DNA of 64,000 nt from Gerris lacustris (lineage: Eukaryota > Arthropoda > Insecta > Hemiptera > Gerridae), in contig OX578285.1 in assembly GCA_951217055.1 (NCBI GenBank), positions 54,996,024 to 55,060,023 on the forward strand, read 5' to 3'. The first letter of the stretch is position 1; every line of letters begins with the position of its first letter. A program made the translations under genes and the position numbers. The notes beneath the pieces were generated by a model. It was not told where the DNA came from. It made no database searches and was given only the letters and a program-made list of their open reading frames with translations. Positions 45,998 to 57,640 of this stretch are shown here, piece after piece.

Positions 45998-48900
45998 GTA
46001 ATGTATATATTTACCATCGTATTTAGCATTATTTTATCACTAAAATTTGCTCGTGTACGTGTTTACGACTTATCTAAACCCGGTTTTATAAGGGCGTTAA
46101 TTGAATCTGTTGTTTAAATTATAAGAGCCGGAAACTAGCGTATTTTGTGTGACACCGCGATCTTAAAGGTGCTCTTTTAAAAGTCAGTTCTAAGCTTGAT
46201 ACTGGTGGCTATGTCTACTCGATCTATAATTTCTCAGTTGCTGACGGCAACTCGTTGATTACTTAAAGGGACTAAATCGGAATTTAGCAATTTGTTAGAA
46301 GTCTTGCGAGTTGTTAACCGAGTGAAATCAGTTCGATATACTTGCTTGGGGTCAAGCTTTAGTTCTAAATTGTGTAAGTTTAAATCTTTGATGTGTCAAG
46401 CTACTTCAGTGTCCCTTTGGCTATTCCATAATTTAGAGATGGGCGTGATTTAACGTAATAGGGTAAATAATAGTTGTAAATAATAATAGTAGTCACTGTC
46501 ACCTATTACTGAGGTGACAGTGACTTGGTTAATGTTAATAAATTTGTCACTAGTTATTTTTAAGGTAGTATGGTAGTAGTGCAAGGACAGTGTATAGAGG
46601 ATCCCTAAATAGGGTGTGATTGTGGTAGTGGGAGAATGCTGTAGGTAATGATAGTTCCGATACGCCTAACCAGCTAATGAATACAGTACAACTTACGTCT
46701 AAGTATTTCCTTGCATCTCCAATTCCCTATACTTCAAGTACTAGCATAAAACATTTTATAAAGAGGCGGAAAGGTACAAGAGTAATTGAAAGAAAATGTG
46801 GTCCAATTTTTATGTACTTCGGAGAATCACCTGGCAAATATGGAGTTGGTTTTCTTGTAAAGGAAAGTTTAAATAGAAACTCTGATGAATTCAGAGGAGT
46901 GAATGAACGTATAGCACTGATAATAATAATAATATTAATCAATAATATAATAATAATCTTAATGTAATAATAATAATTAAAATCACATTGATCATTTCCT
47001 TTATAATTCTATTGACATAGTTGCCCTTATATAATTAATTTTCCAGCAAGACCTTCCAGATTTTACTTTCAGGGCAGTCTTCCATTAGTTCTTTTCTTTT
47101 GTTCTTTTGGGTTGTTCTTTCTTTGTGGGGACCATGGCAGTTCTAGAGAGGTGAGAATGTTCTCTGGTGGTGCAAGAGGTCATTGTTGGCTGATTATGTG
47201 AAGTGCGTCAGTTGAGTTAGTAGTAGAGGTTATTGGCAACTTTGGACCAGGATTCTATGAAACAGAATACGATAATCGTGGATTCTTCTGGGTTCATCTT
47301 TTAGATTTCTTAGTGACTGTTTCTGAGGCTAAAACACCTGTACGGACTTGTACACTTCAAGTAGCCAATGTCTAAGTCTCGAAACCGATCGTGAGCACAT
47401 ATACCCTCTCCATTTCTCTCTCTAAATCTCAAGTAAGGTCCACCAATTATAGTTTCTTTTCATCCCCCTTGCAGCTTGGGACAACTTTGACTCCTTCCCC
47501 CACTTTTCCTAAGGTCTTCCACCTTCTCTCCCACATACCACACTATCTTCTCTTTAAATTTACATTATTATTGTATAAAACCCATAAATGCATTTTGAGC
47601 TGATTCTAAATAGCGGAGAACCCAGATTTAGGCCCCATATGTCAAAGTAGATACGACACAAGCGTTGCAAGTTTCAGCGAGTTATTTTTTGATCATATTC
47701 ATCTATATAAAAGATAATTTAACTTTTTTTTCTTTAATGCATTTTAAGCCTTAGCTGTGCTGACCTTTTTGGTCTAGGGTTCAGCTCTTTTTATTATTGC
47801 AATTAACATATATCTATAACAATTAATAAACAATAATAACAAATATAAACAAAGCCATAACAAATATAATAAATAACAATAACTTAAACAACAGATAAAG
47901 GAGTTACTAACATTTTATACTTTATTTAAACATGATGTTTTTTATGCCTTATCTTATGTTTTGCTTGTTTTGTTATCTTATTTTATATTCAGTTCAATTT
48001 TTCCACAACTTGTTTCGTTTGCTTTCCTTTGTAGCATTTCTCTTTTATTTATGAGCTCTATAGTACCTAGTTTAATTTTATTTTCTTTCCTAACATTGTG
48101 AGATACTTCAGGGACAGATTTTAGTATAAGGTTTTTTATTTTCTGGTAAATCTCTTGTGCAGTACTTCCCCATTTAACTGTCATAATGTTTGTCTCTAAC
48201 TGTGCAGAGTACTTTTCTCAACATCTCTAAGCTCCATTTGTTTGACTAAAGTTATTTTCCTCTTATTAAATTTTAGGTAACCTCTTAGTAGTCTGTGGTC
48301 AGAAGAGAATTCAAACGTCAAATTCAAAAGTGGGTTGGTAACAAGGATATAGTCAATTTCCACTTCTTGCCTATTCTTTTCAATAAATGTGTATGCAATT
48401 GTTAGATTGTCCTCCTGGTAGAAACGGAGTAATCTCCAGCCTCTCTTATTTCTCTTCCCATACCCATACCTACAAACTGTTTAATCTTCTTCATTTCCTC
48501 CTTTTCTTTCTTGCCAATTAAAGTCACCCTCAACTACCATTTTATGTTTACCTCGTAACAGTTTTCTTAAATTTTAATAGAAAAGGTGTCCTTCCTCTTC
48601 TGCTGATTCAGACATAGGGGCATAAACTTAAATAAATGATATCATTTTGTTGTTTTCCGCTCTAATTTTTAACCCTGCTATACGTTCATTCACTCCTCTG
48701 AATTCATCAGAGTTTCTATTTAAACTTTCCTTTACAAGAAAACCAACTCCATATTTGCCAGGTGATTCTCCGAAGTACATAAAAATTGGACCACATTTTC
48801 TTTCAATTACAGTAGAGTCTCGCTTATCCGGACCCCGATAATCTGGACATCCGTATAATCCGGACGGACCAAAAACTATGTACTAATTGGAACCAGGCCC

Positions 48901-51900
48901 TGTTCAGATTTATTAATTGTTAAGATAATTGGAGTTTCTGCTTTTATTGTCTATTACAATTTATAACATTGTTCCTAGTATACAGGTGTATATTCCATCG
49001 TTCTAACACGAGGAATACCCGGTATTTTTGTTAAAAATAAACAGATATAGAATAATTAGGAATAAGTAAGAACATCGATAAATCTGTTTCGGTTCCATAG
49101 AAATGTAGGACGGAAGATATAAAGGTAGTGTATTCCAGGAAATTGTATTTCCTTATAAGTGACAGATGGGGAGAGGGTTTTAAGAAACACATAGCGGCGG
49201 CTCAACGCAGTTCCATGAAATTTCGCCAAGCCGCCAATGTCTAATGTCTCAACTTTTTTTGAAGTGATTATCGCTTCTTGAATTTCATATCGGAACTCAG
49301 CCTGTTTCTCAGGAAGTCCATTCTATACCTGCCACCTGCGTAATAGATTGTCATTTTATTTTAATTCATTTGATATTCTGACTGGTGACAGAACAGCTCT
49401 TAACTTAAATAGTATGGACCTACGATGTACAAGCATGTTTTGGAGACTAATTGAAGTAATTTTTACGATAAAAACCTCGATTTTCATAGTTTTACGCTAC
49501 TAAAGCTTTTTTTACATACATTTTAAAACTTATTCCGTTTAATCTGGACTTTCGGTAATCCGGACTGGGTCCGGTCTCATCAAACCCGGATTAGCGAGAC
49601 TCTACTGTACTCTTGTACCTTTCCGCCTCACTTCAGAGAGCCCTATGAAATTTGTTTTATAAAAAGCTCTCTCCAGTTCCATATATCTAGCTTTGCTCAA
49701 AAGAGTCTGGCAATTAATAGTTCCAATAGTTTTTTTTTTTTTTATCTTTCCGAGAAGGGTTTGGGTCGAAATTCCCCTAAGTGACCAGCTGTGCTGGGGT
49801 ACTTTTGATTGGTTCTATATTATTTGTAATAAGCAGTTTGGTCTTCCGGTGAAATCCGCATCACGAAGGGGATGAAGCCCGATGTTTCGCTTCCACTACT
49901 GGAATCATCTTCAGGGGTGTGGTGCATCGTGATGTTTACTTGAAGCAACAACAAGACAACGAGTCTACCCGCGGAAGCCTACGCACCAAGTTATATTATT
50001 TGTGTTACTTATTTCTTTGTTATCTGTTTCTATTGATTTCTATGAACTGGGGGTTACAACTTTCTTTTGGTCGACTTTTGTTAGTTGCCAGTAGTCAGTC
50101 AGCCTCATCTTTTTTTCTGTGTTTTCTTTCTTTATTTCCTTCACATCAGGTGATGTTCTTTCGCTTTTGTCATTCTTAAATCTTCCAGGTGGATTATTTG
50201 CTTAATCTTGATTTGGAACCAGCTTATGGTAACATCTTGTGGTAAATCTTCGCTGACATAGATTGGATCTTCAAATGTTTTAAGATGTGATCTTTTTAGA
50301 TAAATAGCTTTTTAAGTTTTGCATCGGCCAAAACCATTCTTATGGGTCTTATTTTACTTTCTATTGGCCTTACTAGTCAAAAAACTTCCTCAATATCTTC
50401 TTGTTTTAGCTCAATCTTCATGGCAAGTTTTACAATACTCGTAATATTTTCTTTATCTGATAAGGTAATGTTTTCTTGATCTAAGCTGTAGTTTTCTTTT
50501 TATTAGCCGTACCAAAATATACAATCATTGATATTACAATCAATTAGGTTTTTTTTCCATTCTAATAATTCTTGATCGTAGTTCACTATTTTCTTTCTTC
50601 AGAAAATTCATCACCGAAACTGTCCATATTTTTTTCAAATCTATCAACTTTTTGTCAAATTTGATCACTTTATTCAAAAGCTTGCCTAGTTTTATGAATC
50701 CGTTATTGTTTTTATTTTTTTTTATTTTTTCTGTTTTTTGATCCCATTTTTGCTCTGAATTTTTAATTTTACTTGAATTCTAAGTGGAAAATGAAGGTAT
50801 GATTTAGGTGGATTGATGGATAGATGTGTTAAGTGTTAAATACTGAAGAGAGTTGTTTATTTATTTTTATACTTATGCCAATATATTAATGTTATTATTA
50901 TTATTATTATTGTAGATTTTACTGGACCATTGAATGCAATCATTCACTTCTCTGTATTTAGGTATATATTTTTATTATTATTATTTTACTTTTCTCTTTT
51001 AATATATTTCTCAATAAAAATTTAGTGACATCTACGTAGATCGAACCAGTGATCAAGAACCTAGGCAAATCCGAAGTCAGATGGGCTGTCCAATCGGCTA
51101 TCGGGGTGGTCAAATCAAATTGTTAATTTCTTTGTTTTAAAATAAAGCTTAGCTTGTCTAGGTAACACCTAGACAACCTTTTAACCCTTAATAATGGTTT
51201 CAATTTAATATTTATTTTCAATTTTGATATTTGTGGGTATTATCACAATTAATGTTTTTTCTACAGTTATCTTGTTTAATTAAATCCAGTTTAGAATGCA
51301 CTTAGTTTCTTTTCTAATAGACTGAAGAGAATCACTTCCCATGCTTTCTTATCTAAAAGGAGTTTTCAGCACCGTTCAGCTTACCGTGGAAATTCTGAGA
51401 CAAAGACACTTTCAATACTTGATATATCCACTAACTATTCGAATATCAATAAAAATTACAAGTACGATCTACTCTATATATTCGCTGTGTAACCTCCCTG
51501 AAGACTATAGATAAGAATATTAATATAACGACAGTATGAAGAAAAGAAAAGACACATCGAAGCTGGTGGTCACCTCTGCCCCTGCGATTTTTTGCAGAGT
51601 GAATATAAATATGGATGCTAAGAAAAACCTTTGGATCAAGAGTGTTCTGCCTGTTATGCTGTAAGGAGTAGAGACCTGGGCTATATCTGAAAAACTAGTT
51701 AAGAAGATGAGAGTAGCTCAGAGAATGATGCAAAGAAGTATGCTGAAAGTCATACACTTGGGTAAAAAATATGACTAAGCTGGAGGATATCAGCGTAACT
51801 ATGACAGAGAGGAAGTGGAACTGGGCAGGACACATCGTGAGAACCAAGGACGGTAGAGTGACGAAGGAGATGATATCCTGGTATCCTAGAGAATTTAGAA

Positions 51901-54238
51901 GAGCAAAAGGGAGACCTAGTGTTAGATGGGACGAAGAAATGGGAAAGTGTTGCGGAGGAGTTACATGGCAGCGAGTTGCAAATGAAAAACATGAAGGATG
52001 TATATTGCCAAGAATGGTTGAACAAAAACTATCCCGTGATTAAATAGAAGAAAATATTTAGTTTGAATTCATTATAAAAAGTTTTATGATACAATGTTAT
52101 TTTTAGGGTCCGTAGGCAAAACCAAGGACCCTTATATTTTCCTGCGTGTGTCTGTCCGTCCGTCCTCTCGTGTGCTCTCACGGCTACACCTTTCGTCCGA
52201 TCACTTTGAAATTTGGCATTTATGTGTCTTGTACCTGCCCACTAAAAGACACATACTAGTGTAACTAAAACAACAGAGGAAATACTAGAGAGATCGATCA
52301 AAACAAGACAAAAAGGATTCCCTAAAGATATTAAAAAAATTGATGGCAGAGAGGAGAAAGATGAAGAGAAAATCTAAAGCTGAAGGATTCTCAGAACTCT
52401 CTAAGAGAATTAGACGATTGATTCAAGAATGGAGAAATAGTAAAGACATAGAAGAAATACGACTAGCTGTTGAAAGCGGATCCAGTTTGAAAAAATGTAT
52501 GAAATCCCAACAATCTGGCCGAAAAGAAATTACTGCACTAAAAGATCAAAATGGTGACGTAAAGTATGAAGAACAGGAAATTTTAGATATTATATTCAAT
52601 TTCTACAGCAAACTATATCAAGGTCAGAAAGAAGAAATAGAGGAACAAGAGAATACGTCTGAAAGTAAAGTGAATAGAGAAAATAAAGAAATCAAGGTGA
52701 AATGCATAATGCGATCTGAAGTTGAATACGCTGTTAAAAAATTAAAATTGGGAAAATCAGGGGGTGTTGATAACATTGTAAACGAACAAGTGAAATTAGG
52801 TGGCGCTAAAATCATCGATGAATTAAAAGATTTATTTAACTTGTGCATACAAAAAAGAGAAATACCTCACTCATGGCTTACTTCAAAATTAATACTGTTA
52901 TTTAAAAAAGGAGACAAACTCGATATTAAAAACTATAGGCCGATAAACTTGTTACCGGTAATATATAAAATTTTTATGGCTGTTATAACTAGAAGAATAG
53001 AAAGTGCATTGGAAACACCAATAGATCAAGTAGGCTTTAAGAAGAATTATTCCACATGCGATGCCATCATTGTTACTCAGCAGTTGATATCGAAAGCACA
53101 ACAATATAATTTTGAATTATGTCTTCTATTTGTGGATTTTGAAAAAGCGTTCGACAGTGTTAATCATGAAGCTATTAGAATCACATTAAAAAGAAAATCA
53201 ATCGAACAAAATTATGTCGACATACTCGAAAGCATTTATGAAAACGCTGAAATGCTAATCACGCGAGGAAACAAAAAAGAAATGATAAAAGTCAGAAGAG
53301 GTTTAAGGCAAGGTGATGTGATTTCGCCAAAACTATTCTGCTCGATATTGGAAGAAGCTTTCGATAAGTTGAAATGGGAAACATACGGAATAAATATAAA
53401 TGGGAAAACTTTGAACAGGCTAAAATTCGCAGACGATATTGTTCTCATAGGCAAATCCGTAGAAGAAATTAATATAATGGTCTCTGATCTAACTAAAGAA
53501 ACAACAAAATTAGGGTTGAAAATAAATTCTAAAAAAACAAAAATCATGACCGTAAACTGTAGAAGTAACATCCCAATTAGTATTGAAGAAGAAAACATTG
53601 ATCATGTTGAAGAATTTATATATCTGGGTCAACTAATCACAAAGACCAACAGCTCAAATAGGGAAATCAGTAGGAGAATAGGAATGGCATGGAGGGCATT
53701 CAATAAATATAAAAAACTCTTTAGATCTAACGTAAAAGTTCAAGAAAAGACCAAATTGTGGAATAGTGTAGTTAAACCAGTTTTGACATATGCATGTGAA
53801 ACATGGACTCTGACAAGGAAAAACATAGATATGCTAAGAAAAGCCGTCAGAGGGATGGAGAGGAGCATGTTGAAGATAACCAGAAAAGATAGAAAAACTA
53901 ACAAATGGATAAGACTACAGACGGAAATGGATGACATTGGGAAAGTGGTAACTGAGCGAAAGTGGAGGTGGGCCGGCCATATCATCAGGGTGACAGATGA
54001 AAGATGGAGCAGGAAAATCTTGGAATGGTATCCAAGGGGCTTGACTCGCAACAGAGGAAGACCTGCTCAACAGTGGGATGAAGAAATGAAGAAATGTTGT
54101 GGAGGAGCTACGTGGAAAAGAGTAGCAATAGACAGGACAGAGTGGAAAATGTGTATGTCCAAGCTTGGCTCACTCCGGAATGAAAAAATAGTTTTAGGAA
54201 AAATGTAAAAAAGTATAGTTTTATTTAAAAATCGCCCA

Positions 54239-54269
<31 letters not shown>

Positions 54270-57200
54270 TATATATATATAGATTATGATTTATAAATAG
54301 GTCAGTTATTGTATTATAAAAATGTATTATTTATTATTTGTATGTATGAAAATGTAATCCCCGCAAATTATCCACAGCTACCAGCTGATTTGGAAATATT
54401 TATGTAAAGCAGGATTTGAAAAAACCTAAAAATGTTTTGTATTTAATGTATTTCCAATAAATGGATTACTTACTTACTTACTTACTTACCTGCCCACATA
54501 TTTTAAAAATATAGTGACTTAAAAAAAATATTTTTCAAAAAAATTAGGGTAAAAAAACTTAAGGGTTAAAATTTGTTTATTTTTTTTCGACACCGTGAGG
54601 GGTATCATATGAAAGGGTACGTCGAGCTGATTACAAAAATATATAATTCTTTGGTTATAACTTTGATAGGGCGAGCTTAGGCGAGTTTGAAACGTCCCCC
54701 CCCCCCCTCTATCTCGCTTATGTGAAGTGCAAAAAATCTGAACAAATTCCTGAATATTCTTCGACCAAAAGTAAAGATACCACTTTTTGGAAATTTCGAA
54801 AAAAATATTATTTTATTTTTTATTGACAAAATAGTTTTTTTTATAATTATGGTCTTTTCGATGTATTTATATGGTTGTAGTCCGGTTAAGTGGCAAAAAA
54901 ATACTTTATCAGAGTGTGTTTTGAGAATATCAGACCCTTAGAATGGTTCAAAGTAAGCTTTTTAGCATTTTAAAAAAACACTTTACAGTTAAACACTATA
55001 TAGTGTGGCCTACGGACCCTCGCTGTGTGCTGACTAGCACACACTTGACCTGTTTATTTATATATATATAAATATATCCAGTTATTTTATTTAATAAAGG
55101 TTAAATGATATTTAAAAATAAAAAAAACAAAAACCTCAAACCAGTAATAGGGTACTCAGCTGTTGCCGATTTGGAACATTAAAATGGAGTAGAAAAATAA
55201 GTGTACTAATGTTATGTATATTATGTTCCAATAAATGGTTATTTATTTATTAATGTATAAGAAAAACTATTAATAAATAACATGAATTATTTATTAATAG
55301 TCATTCATTCTTTTCTTAACTTTACCTCTATTTTTTATATAAGTGAATGAGAAAAAAAAATAAATAAATAAATAAAGTTACATGGTTTCTCCAAAAGGTC
55401 TTAACAAATCGACATGGATGATAATAGAGAAGAACATAGTAATACTAGTAGACAATAATAGTAAGAACATAGTAGATATCCATTGTAAAAATGGGTACCT
55501 GGTAATTGTAACTGTACAGTTTCATTATCATTATCTATATTATAAAGGAAAGTAATGAATAAAAATAGAGTGCAAACTCATTTTTCATTCAGAGAAGCTC
55601 AGTTCTGTTAAAATTATGAGGTACAACTAATTATGTTATAAACAAAACCTTTATTTTTTTTGTTTGTTACTAACTTTTGTGTTTTTGATATTCTGTTACA
55701 GAATCACACAAACTTGATCTTTCTGGCCAGTGTCTGAAAAAAATTCTACCTCAGCATTATCGTGAAACTCAAAAAATTACATCTCTTCATCTAGATAACA
55801 ATGAGCTTCAGAAATTAGAAAATCTTGAAAAATTTCCTTCTATCGTAGAAGTAAGGATGCTTTTAATAATTAAATTATTGACTATTTCAGTATTATTATA
55901 GATTAGTTAGTATAGTTTAACTATTGTTTGTGCCGGTAGGATATTGAAAAGTGACTCATGTCGGGCGGTATGTTGGAAATAAAGGTTTAACATTACATAT
56001 ACAGTAAATATAAAATTTACTTTTTAAATAAATCTCCAATCTTTATTTCCTATCCAACTGTAACAACAACTCAAAACTATGTATGTTACATGTCAAAACA
56101 ATTATGCTCTAAGGCTAGGAACACACGTATCGGATGGATTAGCCCGATATCGGGCCGGTGTCGGATGGAAGGTGTGATGTTGCATTGGTTTGTATGGAAC
56201 TGTTCACACGTGCCGGGTGGACTTACCCGGTATCGGGCCGACAGCTCGGTGTCGGGTGGCTGTCGGCTATTCCCACAACGACTATCCGATATCGTGTATC
56301 GGATAGATTATGGTGGGGCATGGAAGTGTATGGAAGGTGCCACACGAGTCGGCCCGACAGTCGTCCGGTGACAATTGAATTGATAAAATCTTAATGTTTT
56401 ATTCACTTTCTTTACAAATAATTTCGCCTAATTTTATTTTTCGACTATATTAGCAATGACAGAAGATAAAAATAGATAGTGAACTATTAATAACTGCTAT
56501 AGAATCTCGCCCTATTCTGTGGGACAAAACTCTAGAAACATATAAAAATAAAATATTAACAAAAAATGCGTGGAAGAAGTGATGGACATTCGAAAGTAGT
56601 TAAAGAATTTATCTTCATGCTCTTGTAGTTCTTTGGATAAAACATAAAATGCCCCAGCAAGAAGCCTATTTTAAATGATTTGGTGGACCCAATATATACG
56701 CCTGCTGTTCTTGTGATGGCGGCGATTCCGCCGGTACAGAAGCCACATTATCATGATTTTTTTTTTACGATTAATTATAAATATAGGGTTATAATATAAT
56801 TTTATATACGGCATTAAGATATAACCAGGCCAATCGCAGAAATTACACTGACTGAATTCTATCGGGTTGGATAGAAATCGTCCACGTGTGGCAGGGTGCG
56901 GACCCGACACCGGCCCGATATCGGGTTAATCCATCCGATACATGTGTTCCTAGCCTAAGTTTGACACTTGTCAAATCAACAAAACAAAATACAACATGAC
57001 TGTAATACACTAAACTCCAGAATAATTTTAACTCATTGAACTTGGAAACTGCAAATAGCATTACTTGATTAGCATTAACATTTTCTAATAATCCTTATAA
57101 TTTTATTATTATACAATAATTATTCTTGTTAAAATTGTACTGGTTTGAATGGCAGAACCTTAAAAGAAACAATGCACTCTCTTATCTATTTATGTTATCA

Positions 57201-57431
57201 CAACTGCAGTTATAATTCCTTTATCTAGATTACTCTGTGTTTTGTTTGACATTGCTTTATTTTATTTTCCAGTTATCGGCATCTCACAATCAAATTACAC
57301 GAATGTTCACTATTTCTCACTTGCAACATCTTGTGAGACTAGATTTATCCTACAACACGATTGTCACTATTGAAGGAATAAAAGGACTCATTCATTTAAA
57401 ATACCTCAACCTTGCTAGTAATAAAATTAAG
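45964..57431 (+). CDS. CEP97: CEP97 centriolar LRR protein, 5' three exons (gene continues)
   Basis: Coding exons 45964-45997, 55702-55850 and 57273-57431 join in frame (phase 1, then phase 0; all GT-AG) to give 114 residues starting MEAEPESVDSS. Leucine-rich repeats follow: LDLSGQCLKKILPQHYRETQ, ITSLHLDNNELQKLENLEKF, LSASHNQITRMFTISHLQHL, VRLDLSYNTIVTIEGIKGLI and HLKYLNLASNKIK. The order and spacing match the N-terminal LRR domain of CEP97, which with CP110 caps centrioles and restrains cilium formation. Another centrosomal or axonemal LRR protein is the main alternative. The remaining LRRs and IQ region were not found and must lie past 57432, probably beyond the window. Intron 1 is 9.7 kb and full of transposons. 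Confidence 0.85.
46763..46916 (+). pseudogene. RTE endonuclease fragment, inverted duplicate
   Basis: Reads RRKGTRVIERKCGPIFMYFG then GVGFLVKESLNRNSDEFRGV, the middle of an APE-type LINE endonuclease. These 154 bp appear identical to the minus-strand segment 48676-48809 plus 49610-49629, which is split by a MITE. The flanks differ on both sides. An (ATA)n-rich stretch follows to 46975. Confidence 0.85.
48810..49607. mobile_element. Tigger-type MITE family, copy 2 (798 bp)
   Basis: Inverted relative to copy 1 at 37507-38301. Ends CAGTAGAGTCTCGCTTATCC and inverse, with the TA duplication at 48808-48809 and 49608-49609. It splits the endonuclease codon run GTRV|IERK. The uninterrupted sister segment at 46763 shows the exact empty site. 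Confidence 0.93.
49850..49935 (-). other. hammerhead-like / Penelope-type hairpin motif
   Basis: The minus strand reads CCTGAAGATGATTCCAGTAG, a TTCCA/TGGAA hairpin, then GCGAAACATCGGGC. CTGA..ATGA-hairpin-GAAAC is the form of degenerate hammerhead cores in Penelope-like and related retroelements. The strict CTGATGA core is absent, so activity is doubtful. Confidence 0.35.
50877..50912. repeat. (ATT)n microsatellite
   Basis: About seven ATT units within CEP97 intron 1. Confidence 0.8.
51035..51115 (-). repeat. possible tRNA-derived SINE head
   Basis: The minus strand has GATAGCCGATTGGACAGC (A-box-like) and ACTGGTTCGATCTACG (B-box-like) with about 35 bp between them. Arms do not fold as a full tRNA. 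Confidence 0.4.
51600..52043 (+). pseudogene. RTE C-terminal fragment
   Basis: The plus strand reads LWIKSVLPVML, a stop, GVETWAISEKLVKKMRVAQR, MLKVIHLG and, after a frameshift, TERKWNWAGHIVRTKDGRVT then GRPSVRWDEEMGKCCGGVTW. Same layout as the C-terminus of the intact RTE at 53.7-54.1 kb but clearly diverged, so an older copy. Confidence 0.85.
52343..54208 (+). CDS. RTE reverse transcriptase, endonuclease-less intact ORF
   Basis: About 620 codons without stops (open back to 52289; 52343 is the first ATG and probably not a natural start). RT motifs, numbered from 52340: [13 protein letters not shown] with D266, [14 protein letters not shown] near G321, LKFADDIVLIG with the FADD box at 363-366, and VEEFIYLGQLI. 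The C-terminal RTE block follows: VLTYACETWTL, ERKWRWAGHIIR, NRGRPAQRWDEEMKKCCGGA. It would copy RNA at a nicked target but lacks the APE endonuclease found upstream in complete elements. An intact frame implies a recent insertion. Confidence 0.92.
   Translation: MAERRKMKRKSKAEGFSELSKRIRRLIQEWRNSKDIEEIRLAVESGSSLKKCMKSQQSGRKEITALKDQNGDVKYEEQEILDIIFNFYSKLYQGQKEEIEEQENTSESKVNRENKEIKVKCIMRSEVEYAVKKLKLGKSGGVDNIVNEQVKLGGAKIIDELKDLFNLCIQKREIPHSWLTSKLILLFKKGDKLDIKNYRPINLLPVIYKIFMAVITRRIESALETPIDQVGFKKNYSTCDAIIVTQQLISKAQQYNFELCLLFVDFEKAFDSVNHEAIRITLKRKSIEQNYVDILESIYENAEMLITRGNKKEMIKVRRGLRQGDVISPKLFCSILEEAFDKLKWETYGININGKTLNRLKFADDIVLIGKSVEEINIMVSDLTKETTKLGLKINSKKTKIMTVNCRSNIPISIEEENIDHVEEFIYLGQLITKTNSSNREISRRIGMAWRAFNKYKKLFRSNVKVQEKTKLWNSVVKPVLTYACETWTLTRKNIDMLRKAVRGMERSMLKITRKDRKTNKWIRLQTEMDDIGKVVTERKWRWAGHIIRVTDERWSRKILEWYPRGLTRNRGRPAQQWDEEMKKCCGGATWKRVAIDRTEWKMCMSKLGSLRNEKIVLGKM
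54246..54284. repeat. A-run and (TA)n in the RTE 3' UTR
   Basis: About 27 A followed by TA units, inside the RTE copy. Confidence 0.8.
55021..55701. other. CEP97 intron 1 end, simple repeats
   Basis: AT-rich, with ATAAATAAATAAATAA near 55360. No further feature. Confidence 0.4.
55702..55850 (+). CDS. CEP97: CEP97 coding exon 2
   Basis: Acceptor TCTGTTACAG, donor GAA|GTAAGG. Encodes the LRR cap and first repeats (LDLSGQ, LHLDNNEL, LENLEKF). Confidence 0.9.
56113..56955. mobile_element. PIF/Harbinger-type element, 843 bp, TAA duplication
   Basis: Inverted ends begin GGCTAGGAACACACGTATCG and extend more than 50 bp (through CCCGATATCGGGCCGGTGTC). Flanked by TAA at 56110-56112 and 56956-56958, the TWA target of PIF/Harbinger. 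Many subterminal TCGGATA / TATCGGG words. It lies in CEP97 intron 2 and contains a decayed MADF-like coding piece. Confidence 0.88.
56456..56620 (+). pseudogene. MADF-domain fragment in the Harbinger element
   Basis: After ATGACAGAAGAT and a one-base frame change, the plus strand reads IDSELLITAIESRPILWDKT then LETYKNKILTKNAWKK before a stop. ELLIxxIExRPxLWDK and YKNK..KNAWKK are the classic start of a MADF (Myb/SANT-like) DNA-binding domain, often encoded with Harbinger transposases. Only the first half remains. Confidence 0.75.
57273..57431 (+). CDS. CEP97: CEP97 coding exon 3
   Basis: Acceptor TTATTTTCCAG, donor AAG|GTAAGT. 53 codons with LRRs LDLSYNTI and LNLASNKIK. Confidence 0.92.
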
Positions 57432-57640
57432 GTAAGTGTTTCTTTCTTTTTTTTACTTTAAAAATGTATTATTTTTTTTTAGTCTGCCTCTCTAACTGTT
57501 GAAAAGTAATTCAAATGACAAACTATGCTTGCTTTTTTGCAATTTTATTGACATTTACACTCAAGTCGCCTTTTTTATATTTTATTTCCTTATCAAATTA
57601 ATATGATATAATTAGATGCCTCTAGCTCAAATAATTTCTA

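Larger units (their letters stand above)
47950..50760 (-). pseudogene. RTE-like LINE: ORF1-like part and endonuclease, broken
   Basis: Read on the minus strand. A coiled-coil ORF1-like piece lies at about 50760-50170 (KKENSELRSRIIRMEKK). The endonuclease start is near 49700 (TINCQTLLSKARYMELERAF, then GLSEVRRKGTRV), interrupted by a MITE. It resumes with IERKCGPIFMYFG and continues to GDFNWQERK (48530), IDYILVTNPLL and the catalytic SDHRLLR (48300), and on to about 47980. The RT is missing. Stops occur throughout. Repeat-like sequence at 49740-50010 is also inserted. Confidence 0.75.
52243..54486 (+). mobile_element. young 5'-truncated RTE LINE insertion
   Basis: Inserted within another repeat with an 11-bp target duplication TACCTGCCCAC (52232-52242 and 54487-54497). 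The copy at 19.4 kb shows the uninterrupted target. The 3' end is a (TTAC)n tail, as in RTE elements. The endonuclease half is missing, so the insertion was truncated on arrival. The ORF is unbroken. It lies in CEP97 intron 1 in the sense orientation. Confidence 0.9.
52105..55020. mobile_element. repeat element with AGGGTCCGTAGGC inverted ends
   Basis: The left end AGGGTCCGTAGGC and the right end GCCTACGGACCCT are inverted. The interior matches the repeat at 19341. No target duplication is evident and no transposase. It is interrupted at 52243-54486 by an RTE LINE, which makes its own length about 670 bp. Confidence 0.7.

Noticed and set aside
53236..54051. Minus-strand frames over the RTE gene
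   Set aside because: Antisense shadows of the intact RT frame.
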